The notes beneath the pieces are model-generated. The model did no database searches. It was not told where the DNA came from and saw only the letters and a list, made by a program, of their open reading frames with translations. Position numbers and translations under genes: made by a program. A stretch of 64,000 bases of DNA from Pseudomonadota bacterium (GTDB lineage: Bacteria; Myxococcota; Myxococcia; Myxococcales; Myxococcaceae). This document shows, one piece after another, positions 8,025 to 20,095 of this stretch; the first letter of the stretch is position 1; each line of letters opens with the position of its first letter. The DNA lies in the NCBI GenBank assembly GCA_023423535.1, contig JAFAFL010000137.1, forward strand, positions 434,001 to 498,000, written 5' to 3'.

Positions 8025-9101
8025 ATGAGCGCGCCCTCTCTTCCGCTGGACCGCGTGCTGGCGCTGCGGCCTTCGAACACCGTGGCGAGGCTCGGGGAGA
8101 AGTCGAAGGTGCCCGTGCTCGGCGCGCGCGAATTGCTCTCGGTGCTGCCCTCCGGGATCGCGCTCGCGTGTCTGCCCGCGTATGCCGACGAGGCGGTGCC
8201 GGCGCTGCTCAAGGCCTCGCGTGACGAGGACGCCGCGCTGGGCCTGTCACTGTCGTGGCCGCTCGCGGAGGGTGATTCGCCTTCGCGCGTGGTGGGGCTC
8301 GTCGCCGAAGAGGCGGAGAGCGTCCGGCACAAGGCGCCGCTCTTCCTGCAGGCCGGGCCGCTGCCGTACGGGGGCGTGGGCGTGGGCGGGCTGACGGCGG
8401 AGGTCGTCTCCCTGTTCCTCGACGCGGGGTTCACCCATTTCTGTGTCGATGCCTCCTCGGTGAAGGCGAAGGCGGAGGCGACACCCGAGGCGCTGGCGGA
8501 GCTCCTGAAGCCGGTGCTCGAGCGCGGCCTGTCGGTGGAGCTCGCGCCGCCGCTCGCGGATGACGGGGAGTGGGATCCCGAGCGCGCGCAGGCCTTCCTC
8601 GAGGCGCTGGTGCAGAAGGGTGTGACGCCGCTCTTCGTGCGGCTGCCGTCCTCTGCCTACGCGCTGCGCGAAGACGCGCGAGAGGTGTACGAGCTGGACC
8701 TCTCCGTGCTCGAGGCGGCGCGTGCGGTGGCGCAGTCTGTCGGTGCGGCGCTCTCGGTGGTGCAGTCCGGCCGGCCGACCGCGCGCGTGCTGCGGACCCT
8801 GTGCGCGGCGGGCGTGCGGAAGATCGACGTGGAGGATCCCTTCGCCCGCGCGGTGCTGCAGAGCTGGCCTTCGGAGGCCGCGGAGCTCTTGCGCGGAGAG
8901 GCCGAGTCGCAGAAGACCGCGCCGCAGCGGCTGCTGCGCAAGCTCGCGGGAGAGCTGCAGGTGGAGGTCAGCGCTGCGGCGCGAGACCGGTCCGAGGCCA
9001 CGCAGTGGGCGGACGCGCACGACGTCCTCGCGGCGGTGGGTGGTCGAGGGACCGGAAGCCTCTGCGTGGCGCGGCTCGCCGAAGGCCGCGGCAGGCCGTG
9101 A
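8025..9101 (+). CDS. Uncharacterised TIM-barrel-like protein, possibly class II aldolase/GatZ-related
   Basis: 358 residues, seven bases after the CDF gene. There is no signal peptide. Regularly spaced hydrophobic strands (GIALACLPAY, DAALGLSLSW, APLFLQAGP, FTHFCVDAS, GLSVELAPPL, TPLFVRLPS, GAALSVVQSG, VRKIDVEDP) look like a (beta/alpha)8 barrel. The FLDAGFTHFCVDAS segment resembles the substrate-side strand of class II fructose- or tagatose-bisphosphate aldolases. The His zinc ligands typical of that class are not obvious, so catalytic activity is uncertain. A TonB-like or membrane role is excluded by composition. The gene precedes rsmD/coaD with 13 bases between, so it is probably cotranscribed. 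Confidence 0.6.
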   Translation: MSAPSLPLDRVLALRPSNTVARLGEKSKVPVLGARELLSVLPSGIALACLPAYADEAVPALLKASRDEDAALGLSLSWPLAEGDSPSRVVGLVAEEAESVRHKAPLFLQAGPLPYGGVGVGGLTAEVVSLFLDAGFTHFCVDASSVKAKAEATPEALAELLKPVLERGLSVELAPPLADDGEWDPERAQAFLEALVQKGVTPLFVRLPSSAYALREDAREVYELDLSVLEAARAVAQSVGAALSVVQSGRPTARVLRTLCAAGVRKIDVEDPFARAVLQSWPSEAAELLRGEAESQKTAPQRLLRKLAGELQVEVSAAARDRSEATQWADAHDVLAAVGGRGTGSLCVARLAEGRGRP

Positions 9102-9114
9102 AGGGGAGCGTCTG

Positions 9115-9699
9115 ATGCGGATCGTCGCGGGGAGCGCGAAGGGCAGACCGCTGAAGGGGCCGAAGGGGCAGGGGACGATAAGGCCCACCGCGGACCGCGT
9201 GCGCGAGACGCTCTTCAACATTCTCGGGCAGTGGACGGACGGGCTGCGGGTGCTCGATCTCTACGCGGGCACCGGCGCGCTGGGCCTCGAGGCGGTGTCG
9301 CGCGGCGCCGCGGGCGCGGTGCTCGTGGATCGCGATCGCGAGGCGGTGGCGCTCTGCCGCGAGAACGCGCAGGCGCTCGGGCTCGCGGATCGGGTGGAGG
9401 TCCGCTTCCAGCCGGTGGAGCGCGCGCTGTCGGAGCTGGGGAAGCTCGGGCGGCCGTTCGATCTCGTCTTCGCGGATCCGCCCTACGCGGCGCGCGTGGT
9501 GGAGACGGTGCTGGATGGCGTGCGCGCGAACGGGCTGCTGAGCGAAGAGGGCACGCTTGTCGTCGAGCACGATCGCCGCGAGCCCGCGCCTGAGGTGCAC
9601 GCCGGCTTTGCGCGCGTGGATCAGCGCCGCTTCGGCGACACGCTCTGCTCGTTCTACCGGACGCAGGGTGGAACGCAGGACGCAGCGGACGATTCTTGA
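9115..9699 (+). CDS. rsmD: 16S rRNA (guanine966-N2)-methyltransferase RsmD
   Basis: 194 residues. The start MRIVAGSAKGR at 9115 is preceded by AAGGGGAG. The SAM-binding motif DLYAGTGALGLEA (48-60) and the N6/N2-methyltransferase catalytic motif DPPY (121-124) are intact, and length matches the family (about 190). It methylates G966 of 16S rRNA during 30S assembly. It sits 33 bases ahead of coaD, the common rsmD-coaD pairing in bacteria. Confidence 0.95.
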   Translation: MRIVAGSAKGRPLKGPKGQGTIRPTADRVRETLFNILGQWTDGLRVLDLYAGTGALGLEAVSRGAAGAVLVDRDREAVALCRENAQALGLADRVEVRFQPVERALSELGKLGRPFDLVFADPPYAARVVETVLDGVRANGLLSEEGTLVVEHDRREPAPEVHAGFARVDQRRFGDTLCSFYRTQGGTQDAADDS

Positions 9700-9732
9700 C
9701 CCGAGAGGGGTCGGGGCCGATGCTCCCGCGTC

Positions 9733-10221
9733 ATGCCGACGACGGCGATCTACCCCGGCTCCTTCGATCCCCTCACCAACGGCCACCTGTCGATCATCCA
9801 GCGCGGGCTGACGATGTTCGACAGGCTGATCGTCGCCATCGCGGTGAACCCGAAAAAGCAGCCCCTCTTCACCGCGCAGGAGCGCATGCAGCTCATCCGC
9901 GAGGCCTGCCCGGATCCGCGCGTGGAGGTGGACGCGTTCGAGGGCCTCCTCGTGGGCTATGCGCGGCAGCGCGGCGTGAAGGTGCTCCTGCGCGGCCTGC
10001 GCGCGGTCTCGGACTTCGACTACGAATTCCAGATGGCGAACATGAACCGCACGCTCGCGCCGGACGTCGAGACCGTGTTCATGATGACGGGCGAGGACTA
10101 CTTCTACATCTCCTCGCAGATCGTCCGCGAGGCGGCGGCGCTGGGCGCGAACGTGGACAATCTCGTCCCGAAGAACGTGCTCAAGCGGTTGCGCGAACGC
10201 TTCGGTCAGGGCACACCGTAG
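9733..10221 (+). CDS. coaD: Phosphopantetheine adenylyltransferase
   Basis: 162 residues, the family's usual length. The nucleotidyltransferase signature GSFDPLTNGH (residues 9-18, HxGH-like TNGH) and the conserved SSQIVRE segment near residue 126 identify CoaD. It transfers AMP from ATP to 4'-phosphopantetheine in coenzyme A synthesis. Three bases separate it from the next gene, so the two are probably translated from one message. Confidence 0.97.
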   Translation: MPTTAIYPGSFDPLTNGHLSIIQRGLTMFDRLIVAIAVNPKKQPLFTAQERMQLIREACPDPRVEVDAFEGLLVGYARQRGVKVLLRGLRAVSDFDYEFQMANMNRTLAPDVETVFMMTGEDYFYISSQIVREAAALGANVDNLVPKNVLKRLRERFGQGTP

Positions 10222-10224
10222 GGC

Positions 10225-11469
10225 ATGACGACCTCCGCCAATCCGGGACAGGGACAGAGCAAGGGACCTTCACCCATCCGGCTCGCGCCGCGGGTTCAGA
10301 CGCTGCAACCGTCGCCCACGCTGGCGCTCAACGCGCGCGCGAAGGCCATGGCCGCGAAGGGGATCGACGTCGTGAGCTTCGCCGCCGGCGAGCCGGACTT
10401 CGACACGCCCGCGAACGTGAAGCAGGCCGCGGTGGAGGCGCTCGCGCGCGGGCAGACGAAGTACACCGCCACCTCCGGCATCCCGGAGCTGCGCGCGGCG
10501 ATCAGCCGGAAGCTCCAGCAGGACAACGGGCTGTCGTACGCGCCGGAGGAGATCGTCGTCTCGGTGGGCGCGAAGCAGGCGCTCTACAACTTCTTCCAGG
10601 CGCTGGTGGGCGAGGGCGACGAGGTCGTCATCTTCTCGCCCTACTGGGTCAGCTACCCGGACATGGTGCGGCTCGCGGGCGGCACGCCGGTCATCGTGGA
10701 GACGCGCGAGGAGGACAACTGGGCCCCTTCGGCGGAGGCGCTGCGCAAGGCGCTCACCCCGCGCACGAAGGCGGTCGTCCTCAACAGCCCGTCCAATCCC
10801 ACCGGCGGCGTGCTCACCGAGGCGAACCTCCGCGACATCGCCAACGCGATTGCGGACCACTCCTGCGTGGTCGTGTCCGACGACATCTACGAGAAGCTGC
10901 TCTACGGGACGCAGCCGTTCCGGAACATCCTCCACGTGGCGCCGGAGCTGCGCGAGCGCACGGTGGTGGTGAACGGGTTCAGCAAGGCGTTCTCCATGAC
11001 CGGGTGGCGGCTGGGCTACGCCGCGGGCCCTCGCGCGATCATCGCCCCGATGCAGATGATCCAGGACCAGTCCACCTCCAACGCGACCTCCTTCGCGCAG
11101 GCGGGGGCGGTGGCGGCGCTGACCGGGCCGCAGGATGAGCTCGAGCGGATGCGGGTGGAGTTCGCCGCGCGGCGAGACCTCATCGTCAACGGGCTCAACG
11201 CGATCGAGGGCTTCCCCACGCGCTCGCCGGACGGTGCGTTCTACGTGTTCCCGCACATCCGCGCGCTGTGCGACCGCCGCTACAAGGGCGAGCGCATCGG
11301 CGGGTCGGTGCGGCTGAGCGAGATCCTCCTCGACGAGTTCCACCTCGCCGCGGTGCCGGGCGAGCCGTTCGGCGCGGAGTTCTACCTGCGGCTGTCGTTC
11401 GCCACCTCGCGCGAGGTCATCAACAAGGGGCTCGAGCGCCTGCGCCGGTTCGTGGGCGAGCTGGAGTAA
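10225..11469 (+). CDS. Class I aspartate/aromatic aminotransferase (AatA-like)
   Basis: 414 residues. Fold type I PLP enzyme: AAGEPDFDTP (53-62), NSPSNPTGG (187-195), SDDIYEK (218-224), and the PLP lysine Lys254 in NGFSKAFSMTGWRLGYA. The carboxylate-binding Arg lies in FYLRLSFA near the C-terminus. The family normally transaminates aspartate/glutamate, sometimes prephenate. The first 25 residues (Gly/Gln/Ser/Pro-rich) are longer than in most relatives. The gene ends ten bases from the convergent gene, leaving little room for a terminator. Confidence 0.92.
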   Translation: MTTSANPGQGQSKGPSPIRLAPRVQTLQPSPTLALNARAKAMAAKGIDVVSFAAGEPDFDTPANVKQAAVEALARGQTKYTATSGIPELRAAISRKLQQDNGLSYAPEEIVVSVGAKQALYNFFQALVGEGDEVVIFSPYWVSYPDMVRLAGGTPVIVETREEDNWAPSAEALRKALTPRTKAVVLNSPSNPTGGVLTEANLRDIANAIADHSCVVVSDDIYEKLLYGTQPFRNILHVAPELRERTVVVNGFSKAFSMTGWRLGYAAGPRAIIAPMQMIQDQSTSNATSFAQAGAVAALTGPQDELERMRVEFAARRDLIVNGLNAIEGFPTRSPDGAFYVFPHIRALCDRRYKGERIGGSVRLSEILLDEFHLAAVPGEPFGAEFYLRLSFATSREVINKGLERLRRFVGELE

Positions 11470-11478
11470 CCCGCCCCC

Positions 11479-12060
11479 CTAGTCGTGGAACCCGGCGAGG
11501 AGCAGTTCACCGGGCGCGACCTCCTTGAAGATCGCTACGGCGGGGCGGCCGCTGAGGTTCGCCACCGCGATCCACACGCCCTTGTCCTTCCACGGCAGGC
11601 CCTTCAGCCGCTCGGGCGGCTTGCCGTGCTTCTTCTCCATCTGCTCCGGGGTGAAGACCTCGATCCCGTAGAGCACGTGGAGGTCGAGCCGCTTTCCGCG
11701 CAGGTGGCGGATCCACTCCGCTTCCAGCTCCTCGCGGGTGCTGACCCGGCGATCCTCCAGCGCGAACGGGACGACCGAACCCTTCGCGATCGTCCGCGCG
11801 TCGCCTGCGAGCAGCGTGGTGAAGAAGTCCAGCGCCACGCCCGCGGCGAGCTCCTCGGGTGAGGGCAGGCCTTCACGGACCGCCTCTTCGAACTCGAAGG
11901 TCAGGCCGCCGGGGAGGTTCTTCGGCACCTTCGGCAGGGGCGGGTGCGTGTGCTCGTGCTGATGATCGTGGTCGTTGTCGCGGGCCTTGCCCTGGGCGGC
12001 GGCGGGCCCTGCGAAGAGGAGCGCGGCGGCAAGAGCGGAGAGCGAGAAGCGACGGAACAT
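11479..12060 (-). CDS. Exported His-rich protein of unknown function
   Basis: 193 residues from the ATG at 12060. Residues 1-22 are a signal peptide (MFRRFSLSALAAALLFAGPAAA). A short metal-binding-looking stretch follows (DNDHDHQHEHTHPP, about 27-40). The rest is alpha/beta, with ALDFFTTLLAGDARTIAKG and a final strand pair VWIAVANLSGRPAVAIFKE, resembling the layout of NTF2/SnoaL-like folds, though I cannot confirm a family. It is likely periplasmic. It is convergent with the aminotransferase and divergent from the lipoprotein at 12154. Continuous reading upstream of 12060 on this strand is only a shadow of that lipoprotein gene. Confidence 0.75.
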   Translation of the reverse strand: MFRRFSLSALAAALLFAGPAAAQGKARDNDHDHQHEHTHPPLPKVPKNLPGGLTFEFEEAVREGLPSPEELAAGVALDFFTTLLAGDARTIAKGSVVPFALEDRRVSTREELEAEWIRHLRGKRLDLHVLYGIEVFTPEQMEKKHGKPPERLKGLPWKDKGVWIAVANLSGRPAVAIFKEVAPGELLLAGFHD

Positions 12061-12153
12061 GGCCAAAACTCTAGCAGATTGCCCCATGGGGAGCCTTCCT
12101 CTAGCTTGAGCGGCCAGGCAGGGCGCCGTGGCCCGCCGCGTGTGGAGGACGCG

Positions 12154-13881
12154 ATGAAGGGGACGTTGAAGGCGCTGACCTGTGTGCTGGCCGCCGCGCT
12201 GCTGGCTGGCTGTCCGGACAAGCCCGAGCCCGAGGTCCCGGACGCGGGTGGTGGTGGTGGTGGCGGAGGCGGCGGCGGTGGTGGGGGAGGTGCGGCCGCG
12301 GCGCGCGCGTGGTGCAAGGAGTTCTCGGCCACCTATTGCGACCAGCTCATCGCCTGCAACCTCGTGCACGCGAGCGCGAAGGCGGGCTGCGTGGACGTGA
12401 TCGAGCTCCAGTTCTGCCAACAGGTGGAGGCGGTCGCGCTCGGCGCGCGCACGTTCGAACCGGCGACGGCGGAGGCCTGCCTCACCGCGTTCAAGGCGTC
12501 GGTCGGTCAGTGCAATGACAACGTGCTGAGCGGTGGTGCGTGTGGCGAGCTCTTCGAACCGGCGGCGGCCCGCGGCGCGCGCTGCACGGCGAACAGCGAC
12601 TGCACGGGCGACAGGGACGTGTGCGTCGGTCCCAGGTGCGGCTCGGTGTGTCTCGCGAGCGGCGGCCTCAATCAGCCCTGCTACCACAACGACTGCAACG
12701 ACGGCCTGCGCTGCCATCCGGACACGGACACGTGCGTGCCGCCCTCGCCTGTGGGTGAGGCCTGCAGCGACTCGGGCTACTTCAGCGACGACTGCGACCG
12801 GAACGGCCGCTGCGACGGAGAGACCTGCGTCGCACTTCCGACCGCCGGCGCGGCCTGCCGCACCGACTACCAGTACCGCTGCGCGGCGAATCACTACTGC
12901 GACGGCACCACCTGCCGCGCGGTGGTCGCGGTGGGCCAGGCCTGCTCCCAGCACGACGCCTGTGGAGACGAGGGCCGCTGCGCGTTCGGAACGGCCTCGC
13001 CGGTGTGTGAGCCGCGCCGTCCTGCCGGAGCCATGTGCACCTCCGAGCGCGACTGCCAGACCCCGCTCGCCTGCCGGAACGGGCTCTGCGCCGCGCGCGG
13101 CGGCGAGGGCGCTCCGTGCGTGGACAGCTTCAGCTCCTGCGAGCCGGGGCTGACCTGCGACTCGGTCCGCCGCACCTGCGAGCGCTACCGCGCGGTGGAG
13201 CCCGGCGAGGCCTGCACCGATCACACGAGGTACTGCTCGGGCACCGCGTACTGCGACGGCTCGAGCACCAGCACCGACGGCGGCACGGGGACCGAGGGCA
13301 TCTGCCGCGCGCGCATGGTGGGCAGCCCCTGCCAGTACGACTACGAGTGCCCGTCGCCGGGCTTCTGCGAGGGCGCCACCGAGACCGATGATGGGGCCTG
13401 TCAGGTCGCGACGCTCGGAAGTCCGTGCGAGTCCACCTCGCGTTGCCAGCCGCAGCACTACTGCGCGGACGACGGCATCTGCACCGAGCGGCTCGCGGTG
13501 GGTATGGCGTGCACGGAGTCGGACGCATGCGAGCTGCCGAATGAATGCCTCGGTGTGCTCCCGGATGGTGGCACCGGCCGCGTCTGTGGACCGCGTGGCG
13601 CGGAGGGTGCGCCCTGCTCGCGCGCCGACGACTGCCTCTTTCCCTACTTCTGCACCGCGGAGGGTGGCGACGGCGGGGTGGGGACGTGCATCAGCGCGGG
13701 CAATCCGGGGCAGCCCTGCATCAACGGGTTCTGTCTCGGCGGCGCGTGCGACCTGCCCGACGCGGGCACCGAAGAGGGCACCTGCGGTCCGCTGCGAGCA
13801 GAGGGCGCGGCGTGCGGCTCGCAGTTCGATTGCGCCTCTCGCGTGTGCATCGAGGGCATCTGCGTCGGCGCCTGCCCGTGA
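12154..13881 (+). CDS. Large cysteine-module lipoprotein with poly-Gly linker
   Basis: 575 residues; start ATG 12154 with GGAGG at 12144-12148. The lipoprotein signal ends in LLAGC (Cys near residue 19). A run of 15 glycines follows (about residues 32-46). The body holds about a dozen repeats of the type G-x-x-C-x(4-6)-C-x-x-G-x-x-C-x-x-x-x-C, as in the Dickkopf-like/EB-module cysteine-rich proteins common in myxobacteria. No catalytic motif is visible. It is expected on the outer membrane, possibly the surface, stabilised by disulfides. Role unknown; adhesion or prey/kin contact is a guess. Confidence 0.85.
   Translation: MKGTLKALTCVLAAALLAGCPDKPEPEVPDAGGGGGGGGGGGGGGGAAAARAWCKEFSATYCDQLIACNLVHASAKAGCVDVIELQFCQQVEAVALGARTFEPATAEACLTAFKASVGQCNDNVLSGGACGELFEPAAARGARCTANSDCTGDRDVCVGPRCGSVCLASGGLNQPCYHNDCNDGLRCHPDTDTCVPPSPVGEACSDSGYFSDDCDRNGRCDGETCVALPTAGAACRTDYQYRCAANHYCDGTTCRAVVAVGQACSQHDACGDEGRCAFGTASPVCEPRRPAGAMCTSERDCQTPLACRNGLCAARGGEGAPCVDSFSSCEPGLTCDSVRRTCERYRAVEPGEACTDHTRYCSGTAYCDGSSTSTDGGTGTEGICRARMVGSPCQYDYECPSPGFCEGATETDDGACQVATLGSPCESTSRCQPQHYCADDGICTERLAVGMACTESDACELPNECLGVLPDGGTGRVCGPRGAEGAPCSRADDCLFPYFCTAEGGDGGVGTCISAGNPGQPCINGFCLGGACDLPDAGTEEGTCGPLRAEGAACGSQFDCASRVCIEGICVGACP
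12247..12291 (+). repeat. GGN microsatellite coding for 15 consecutive glycines
   Basis: Fifteen glycine codons, the first five GGT, just after the lipoprotein anchor. The homopolymeric linker is prone to length change and separates the lipid anchor from the cysteine modules. Confidence 0.9.
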
Positions 13882-14014
13882 GTGGTTCCTGAGAAGCCCG
13901 TGAGGGATCCGTCACGCCGCAAGCGGGGCGTGCAGGCAGGCGCGCAGGGCCGGGTTGAGGCCATCGGTCGATGAGCCCACAAACTCGGCACGAGCGTGTT
14001 ATCTGCGCCGCCCG

Positions 14015-17239
<3,225 letters not shown>

Positions 17240-17263
17240 CCTTCGTTGGCGTAGCCTCCGCGC

Positions 17264-18190
17264 ATGGGCACCCACCTCTCCGCGGAGCGCTGTCCCTCCT
17301 GCGCCGCGGCGCTCCCGCCGGGCGCCGGAAAGTGCAGTCAGTGCGGGTGGTTCCGGTTCGTCGCGCCGCTGGAGGCGCCCGTGAACGCTCCCGCCGCGCC
17401 CGCTTCAGCCTCCGCCTCGCAGACGGCCGGAGTGGGCGAGGCCGCCTGTCAGCAGCACCCGGACGCGCCCGCGGCGTACACCTGTCAGCGCTGCGGCGCG
17501 TTCGCGTGCAAGGACTGCCTGAAGCAGACGCCGGACGCGCAGCAGCAGTGGGTGTGTCCTCCGTGCATGGAGCGCCTGCCGCTCGGCGAGGTCCCGTGGG
17601 AACAGCGGACGGAGCTGGGCTTCTGGCGCGCGTGGTGGCGCACGACGTTCGGGGCGATGATCGCGCCGCACCGCACCTTCCACGCGAGGCCGCGCGATCC
17701 GCAGCTGGCGCAGTCGGCGTACTTCGTGGCGCTGCAGTCGTTCCTCGCCGCGCTGCCCACTTGCCTCCTCTACGTGGGCATCTTCCTCGTGGTGGCGCTG
17801 ACCGAGAGCGGGGACAAGGACTTCGGCGAGCGCTTCGCGCCGGCGATCGTCTTCGCGGTGTGGGCGGTGCTCGCGCCGCTCTTCACGCTGGCGGCGGTGT
17901 TCGTGGGCGGGTCGCTCGATCACCTCATCCTGCGCATGCTCGGGGGGACCGGTTCGTGGGCGATGACGATCCGCGCCGCGTCCTATGCGCAGGCCCCGAT
18001 GGCGCTGGGCGTGGTGCCGCTGTGCAGCCTCTACGTCTGGCCGATCTGGACGCTGGTCACGCGCTTCTTCGCCTACCGCGCGGCGCACGAGGCCTCGACT
18101 CCGGTGGCGCTGGCGGGGGCGCTGGGCACTCCGTTGTTGTTCTGTGGCGGGTGGAGCGCGCTGTTCGCCATCGCGCTCGCGGCGGGCTGA
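17264..18190 (+). CDS. Zinc-ribbon / B-box-like zinc finger membrane protein (Yip1-like)
   Basis: 308 residues. The N-terminus has a zinc ribbon (CPSC..CSQCG, residues 10-28). After an Ala/Pro linker comes a B-box-type finger (CQQH..CQRCGAFACKDCL..CPPC, about 62-105). The C-terminal half has four to five membrane spans with a Yip1-like layout (ALPTCLLYVGIFLVVAL, AIVFAVWAVLAPLFTLAAVF, GVVPLCSLYVWPIWTLV, LLFCGGWSALFAIAL). It is an inner-membrane protein with cytoplasmic zinc fingers. Function unknown. It starts 24 bases after carB and may ride on its message. Confidence 0.8.
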   Translation: MGTHLSAERCPSCAAALPPGAGKCSQCGWFRFVAPLEAPVNAPAAPASASASQTAGVGEAACQQHPDAPAAYTCQRCGAFACKDCLKQTPDAQQQWVCPPCMERLPLGEVPWEQRTELGFWRAWWRTTFGAMIAPHRTFHARPRDPQLAQSAYFVALQSFLAALPTCLLYVGIFLVVALTESGDKDFGERFAPAIVFAVWAVLAPLFTLAAVFVGGSLDHLILRMLGGTGSWAMTIRAASYAQAPMALGVVPLCSLYVWPIWTLVTRFFAYRAAHEASTPVALAGALGTPLLFCGGWSALFAIALAAG

Positions 18191-18217
18191 TTCTTGACCG
18201 GACCGCTGGGGTTCGGG

Positions 18218-18754
18218 ATGACCCGGCGCATGTCCGAAATGATCGTCACTGCGATGGGGCCGGACCGGCCGGGTTTGGTGGGCGACCTCACGGGGATCTT
18301 GCTGGAGGCAGGCCTCAACGTGGCCGACTCGCGGATGGTGAACCTGCGCGGCCAGTTCGCGCTGGTGCTGCTCGCCGAAGGTTCGTCGCCGGCGATCGCC
18401 GGGGGCCGAGGCCTGCTCGAGGAGCGCGCCGCGAAGCTCGGGCTGCGCGTGTTCTTCGGCGACGCGTCGGAGGCCAACGCCGCGGTCTCGCGCGGGCTCC
18501 CGTTCCGGCTGAAGTCGTACTCGGTGGATCAGAAGGGCATCGTGTTCCGCGTGAGCGACCTCTTGCGGAAGCACGGCGCGAACATCGAGGAGCTGGAGAC
18601 GCGGCTCGAGTCGGCGGCCTTCGCGGGCTCGCCGATCTTCACCCTGGAGCTCCTCTTCAAGGCGCCGGAGAACACGCGCGTGTCGCAGCTCAAGCGGGAG
18701 CTCGGCGCGCTGTGCGACGAGCTCAACTGCGACATCGATCTCGAGCCGGCATAG
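18218..18754 (+). CDS. Tandem ACT-domain protein, GcvR-like regulator
   Basis: 178 residues from ATG 18218; ATG 18230 (MSEMIVTAMGPDRPG) is an equally plausible start and TTG 18194 a weaker one. Two ACT domains are visible: VTAMGPDRPGLVGDLTGILLEAGLNVAD and a second around GIVFRVSDLLRKHGANIEELET. This arrangement matches the glycine-cleavage repressor GcvR and related amino-acid-sensing proteins. No DNA-binding domain is present, so it would act by binding another protein or a ligand. It stands 28 bases after the zinc-finger membrane gene. Confidence 0.82.
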   Translation: MTRRMSEMIVTAMGPDRPGLVGDLTGILLEAGLNVADSRMVNLRGQFALVLLAEGSSPAIAGGRGLLEERAAKLGLRVFFGDASEANAAVSRGLPFRLKSYSVDQKGIVFRVSDLLRKHGANIEELETRLESAAFAGSPIFTLELLFKAPENTRVSQLKRELGALCDELNCDIDLEPA

Positions 18755-18777
18755 AGCCCGCGGCGACCGCGCGCGTT

Positions 18778-19467
18778 TCAGTTTCCGCAGCGCGCGTTGT
18801 TGCAGAACAGGCCGCTGCAGCAGTCGCCGTCCACCGCGCAGTCGTCGCCGAAGGCCTGGCAGGTGCTCTGGCCGCCGGTGCACACGCCGCCCTGACAGAC
18901 GCCGGTGCAGCACTCGGTGCCCTGCGCACAGGCCGCGCCCGCGCCCTTGCACGGCGGAACGCAGAAGCCTTCGGCCCCGCAGAGCAGCGGCGCGCAGCAG
19001 GTCTCGTCCGGGCTGCAGGGGTTTCCGGCGCCGCCGCAGGTGGTCGCCGCGCAGCGCTGCGACGCGTTGCAGACGCCGCTGCAGCAGTCGGTGCCCTTGT
19101 CGCAGAGCTGGTTGCCGCCGCGGCAGCGCGCGTTCGAGCAGAGCCCGCCGCTGCAGATCTGCGAGCAGCACACCGCGTCCACCGAGCAGTTGCGCTCCAG
19201 CGGCAGGCACTGCTGCTGGTAGGCCTGGCACGTCCCGTCGAAGCAGCCCTGGCGCCGCGAGGTGCAGTCGTCACAGCGCGCGCCGGCGAGGCCGCAGCTC
19301 TGGGGGCTCGAGGCGCGGCACATCCCGTCCGCGCCGCAGCAACCATCGGGGCAGGTCTTCGCGGAGCAGGCAGCGTCACCGCCACACGCCGGCGCGAGCA
19401 CGCCCACCACCGCGGAGAAGGTGAGCGCGAAGAGGAGCCACGGCAGGGAGAGCGTCTGGGTGCGCAT
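18778..19467 (-). CDS. Secreted cysteine-rich repeat protein
   Basis: 229 residues from ATG 19467 (MRTQTLSLPWLLFALTFSAVV). The signal peptide may be lipoprotein-like: a Cys follows LAPA, an imperfect lipobox. The mature part has about 40 cysteines in repeated G-x-x-C-x-x-x-x-x-C-C-x-G-x-C units (for example TDCCSGVC, DETCCAPLLC, TECCTGVC, GDCCSGLFC). These CC-containing knots resemble disulfide-rich toxin or Dickkopf-like folds. It differs from the lipoprotein at 12154 by using vicinal CC pairs. Role unknown; extracellular or surface location is likely. It diverges from greA, with 113 bases between. Confidence 0.8.
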   Translation of the reverse strand: MRTQTLSLPWLLFALTFSAVVGVLAPACGGDAACSAKTCPDGCCGADGMCRASSPQSCGLAGARCDDCTSRRQGCFDGTCQAYQQQCLPLERNCSVDAVCCSQICSGGLCSNARCRGGNQLCDKGTDCCSGVCNASQRCAATTCGGAGNPCSPDETCCAPLLCGAEGFCVPPCKGAGAACAQGTECCTGVCQGGVCTGGQSTCQAFGDDCAVDGDCCSGLFCNNARCGN

Positions 19468-19580
19468 GGGCCCAATCCTGCCCGCCTGTCGGAAGAGGTC
19501 ACCGCATTTTCTGCGCGAGGCCGCCGAGTGTCTTGAAGCGTTGACGGGCCGCCGCGGCATTCCCTATACCCGGCCGCGAA

Positions 19581-20087
19581 ATGAGCGACTCGATTCCGAT
19601 CACCGCGGCCGGCCTTCGCAGGCTCAAGGAAGAGCTGAAGATCCTCACGGGCGAGGAGCGCGTGAAGATCTCCCGGGAGATCGAGGTCGCGCGTGCGCAC
19701 GGCGACCTCCGCGAGAACGCCGAGTACCACGCAGCGAAGGAGAAGCAGTCGCACATCGAGGGTCGGATCATGAACCTCAACGACTGGATCGCGCGGGCGG
19801 AGGTGGTGGACGTCTCCAAGCTCTCCGGCGATCGCGTCGTCTTTGGCGCCACAGTGGTGCTGCTCGACGTGGACACCGAAGAGGAGAAGACCTACCGGAT
19901 CGTCGGCGAGCTCGAGGCGGATCTGAAGAAGGGCCGCATCGCGATCACCTCGCCGCTGGCGCGCGGGCTGGTGGGCAAGAGCACCGGTGACGTGGCGACG
20001 ATCCAGAGCCCGAAGGGGCCGAAGGAGTACGAGATCCTCGAGGTGCGCTTCGAGGAGGAGCCGGACGAGCCCGCGCCGGCGAGCTGA
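19581..20087 (+). CDS. greA: Transcription elongation factor GreA
   Basis: 168 residues. The N-terminal coiled coil carries the catalytic tip (ARAHGDLRENAEYHAAKEKQ, with the Asp and Glu that hold Mg2+ in the RNA polymerase secondary channel). A C-terminal FKBP-like domain follows (VVFGATVVLLD..LARGLVGKSTGDVATI). It rescues backtracked RNA polymerase by stimulating transcript cleavage. Length is slightly over the E. coli protein (158) because of a C-terminal EEEPDEPAPAS tail. Confidence 0.97.
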   Translation: MSDSIPITAAGLRRLKEELKILTGEERVKISREIEVARAHGDLRENAEYHAAKEKQSHIEGRIMNLNDWIARAEVVDVSKLSGDRVVFGATVVLLDVDTEEEKTYRIVGELEADLKKGRIAITSPLARGLVGKSTGDVATIQSPKGPKEYEILEVRFEEEPDEPAPAS

Positions 20088-20095
20088 GACGCCTT

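Noticed and set aside
11479..13458. 659-codon minus-strand frame as one long protein
   Set aside because: The recognisable signal peptide starts at 12060; sequence upstream is antisense to the cysteine-module lipoprotein.
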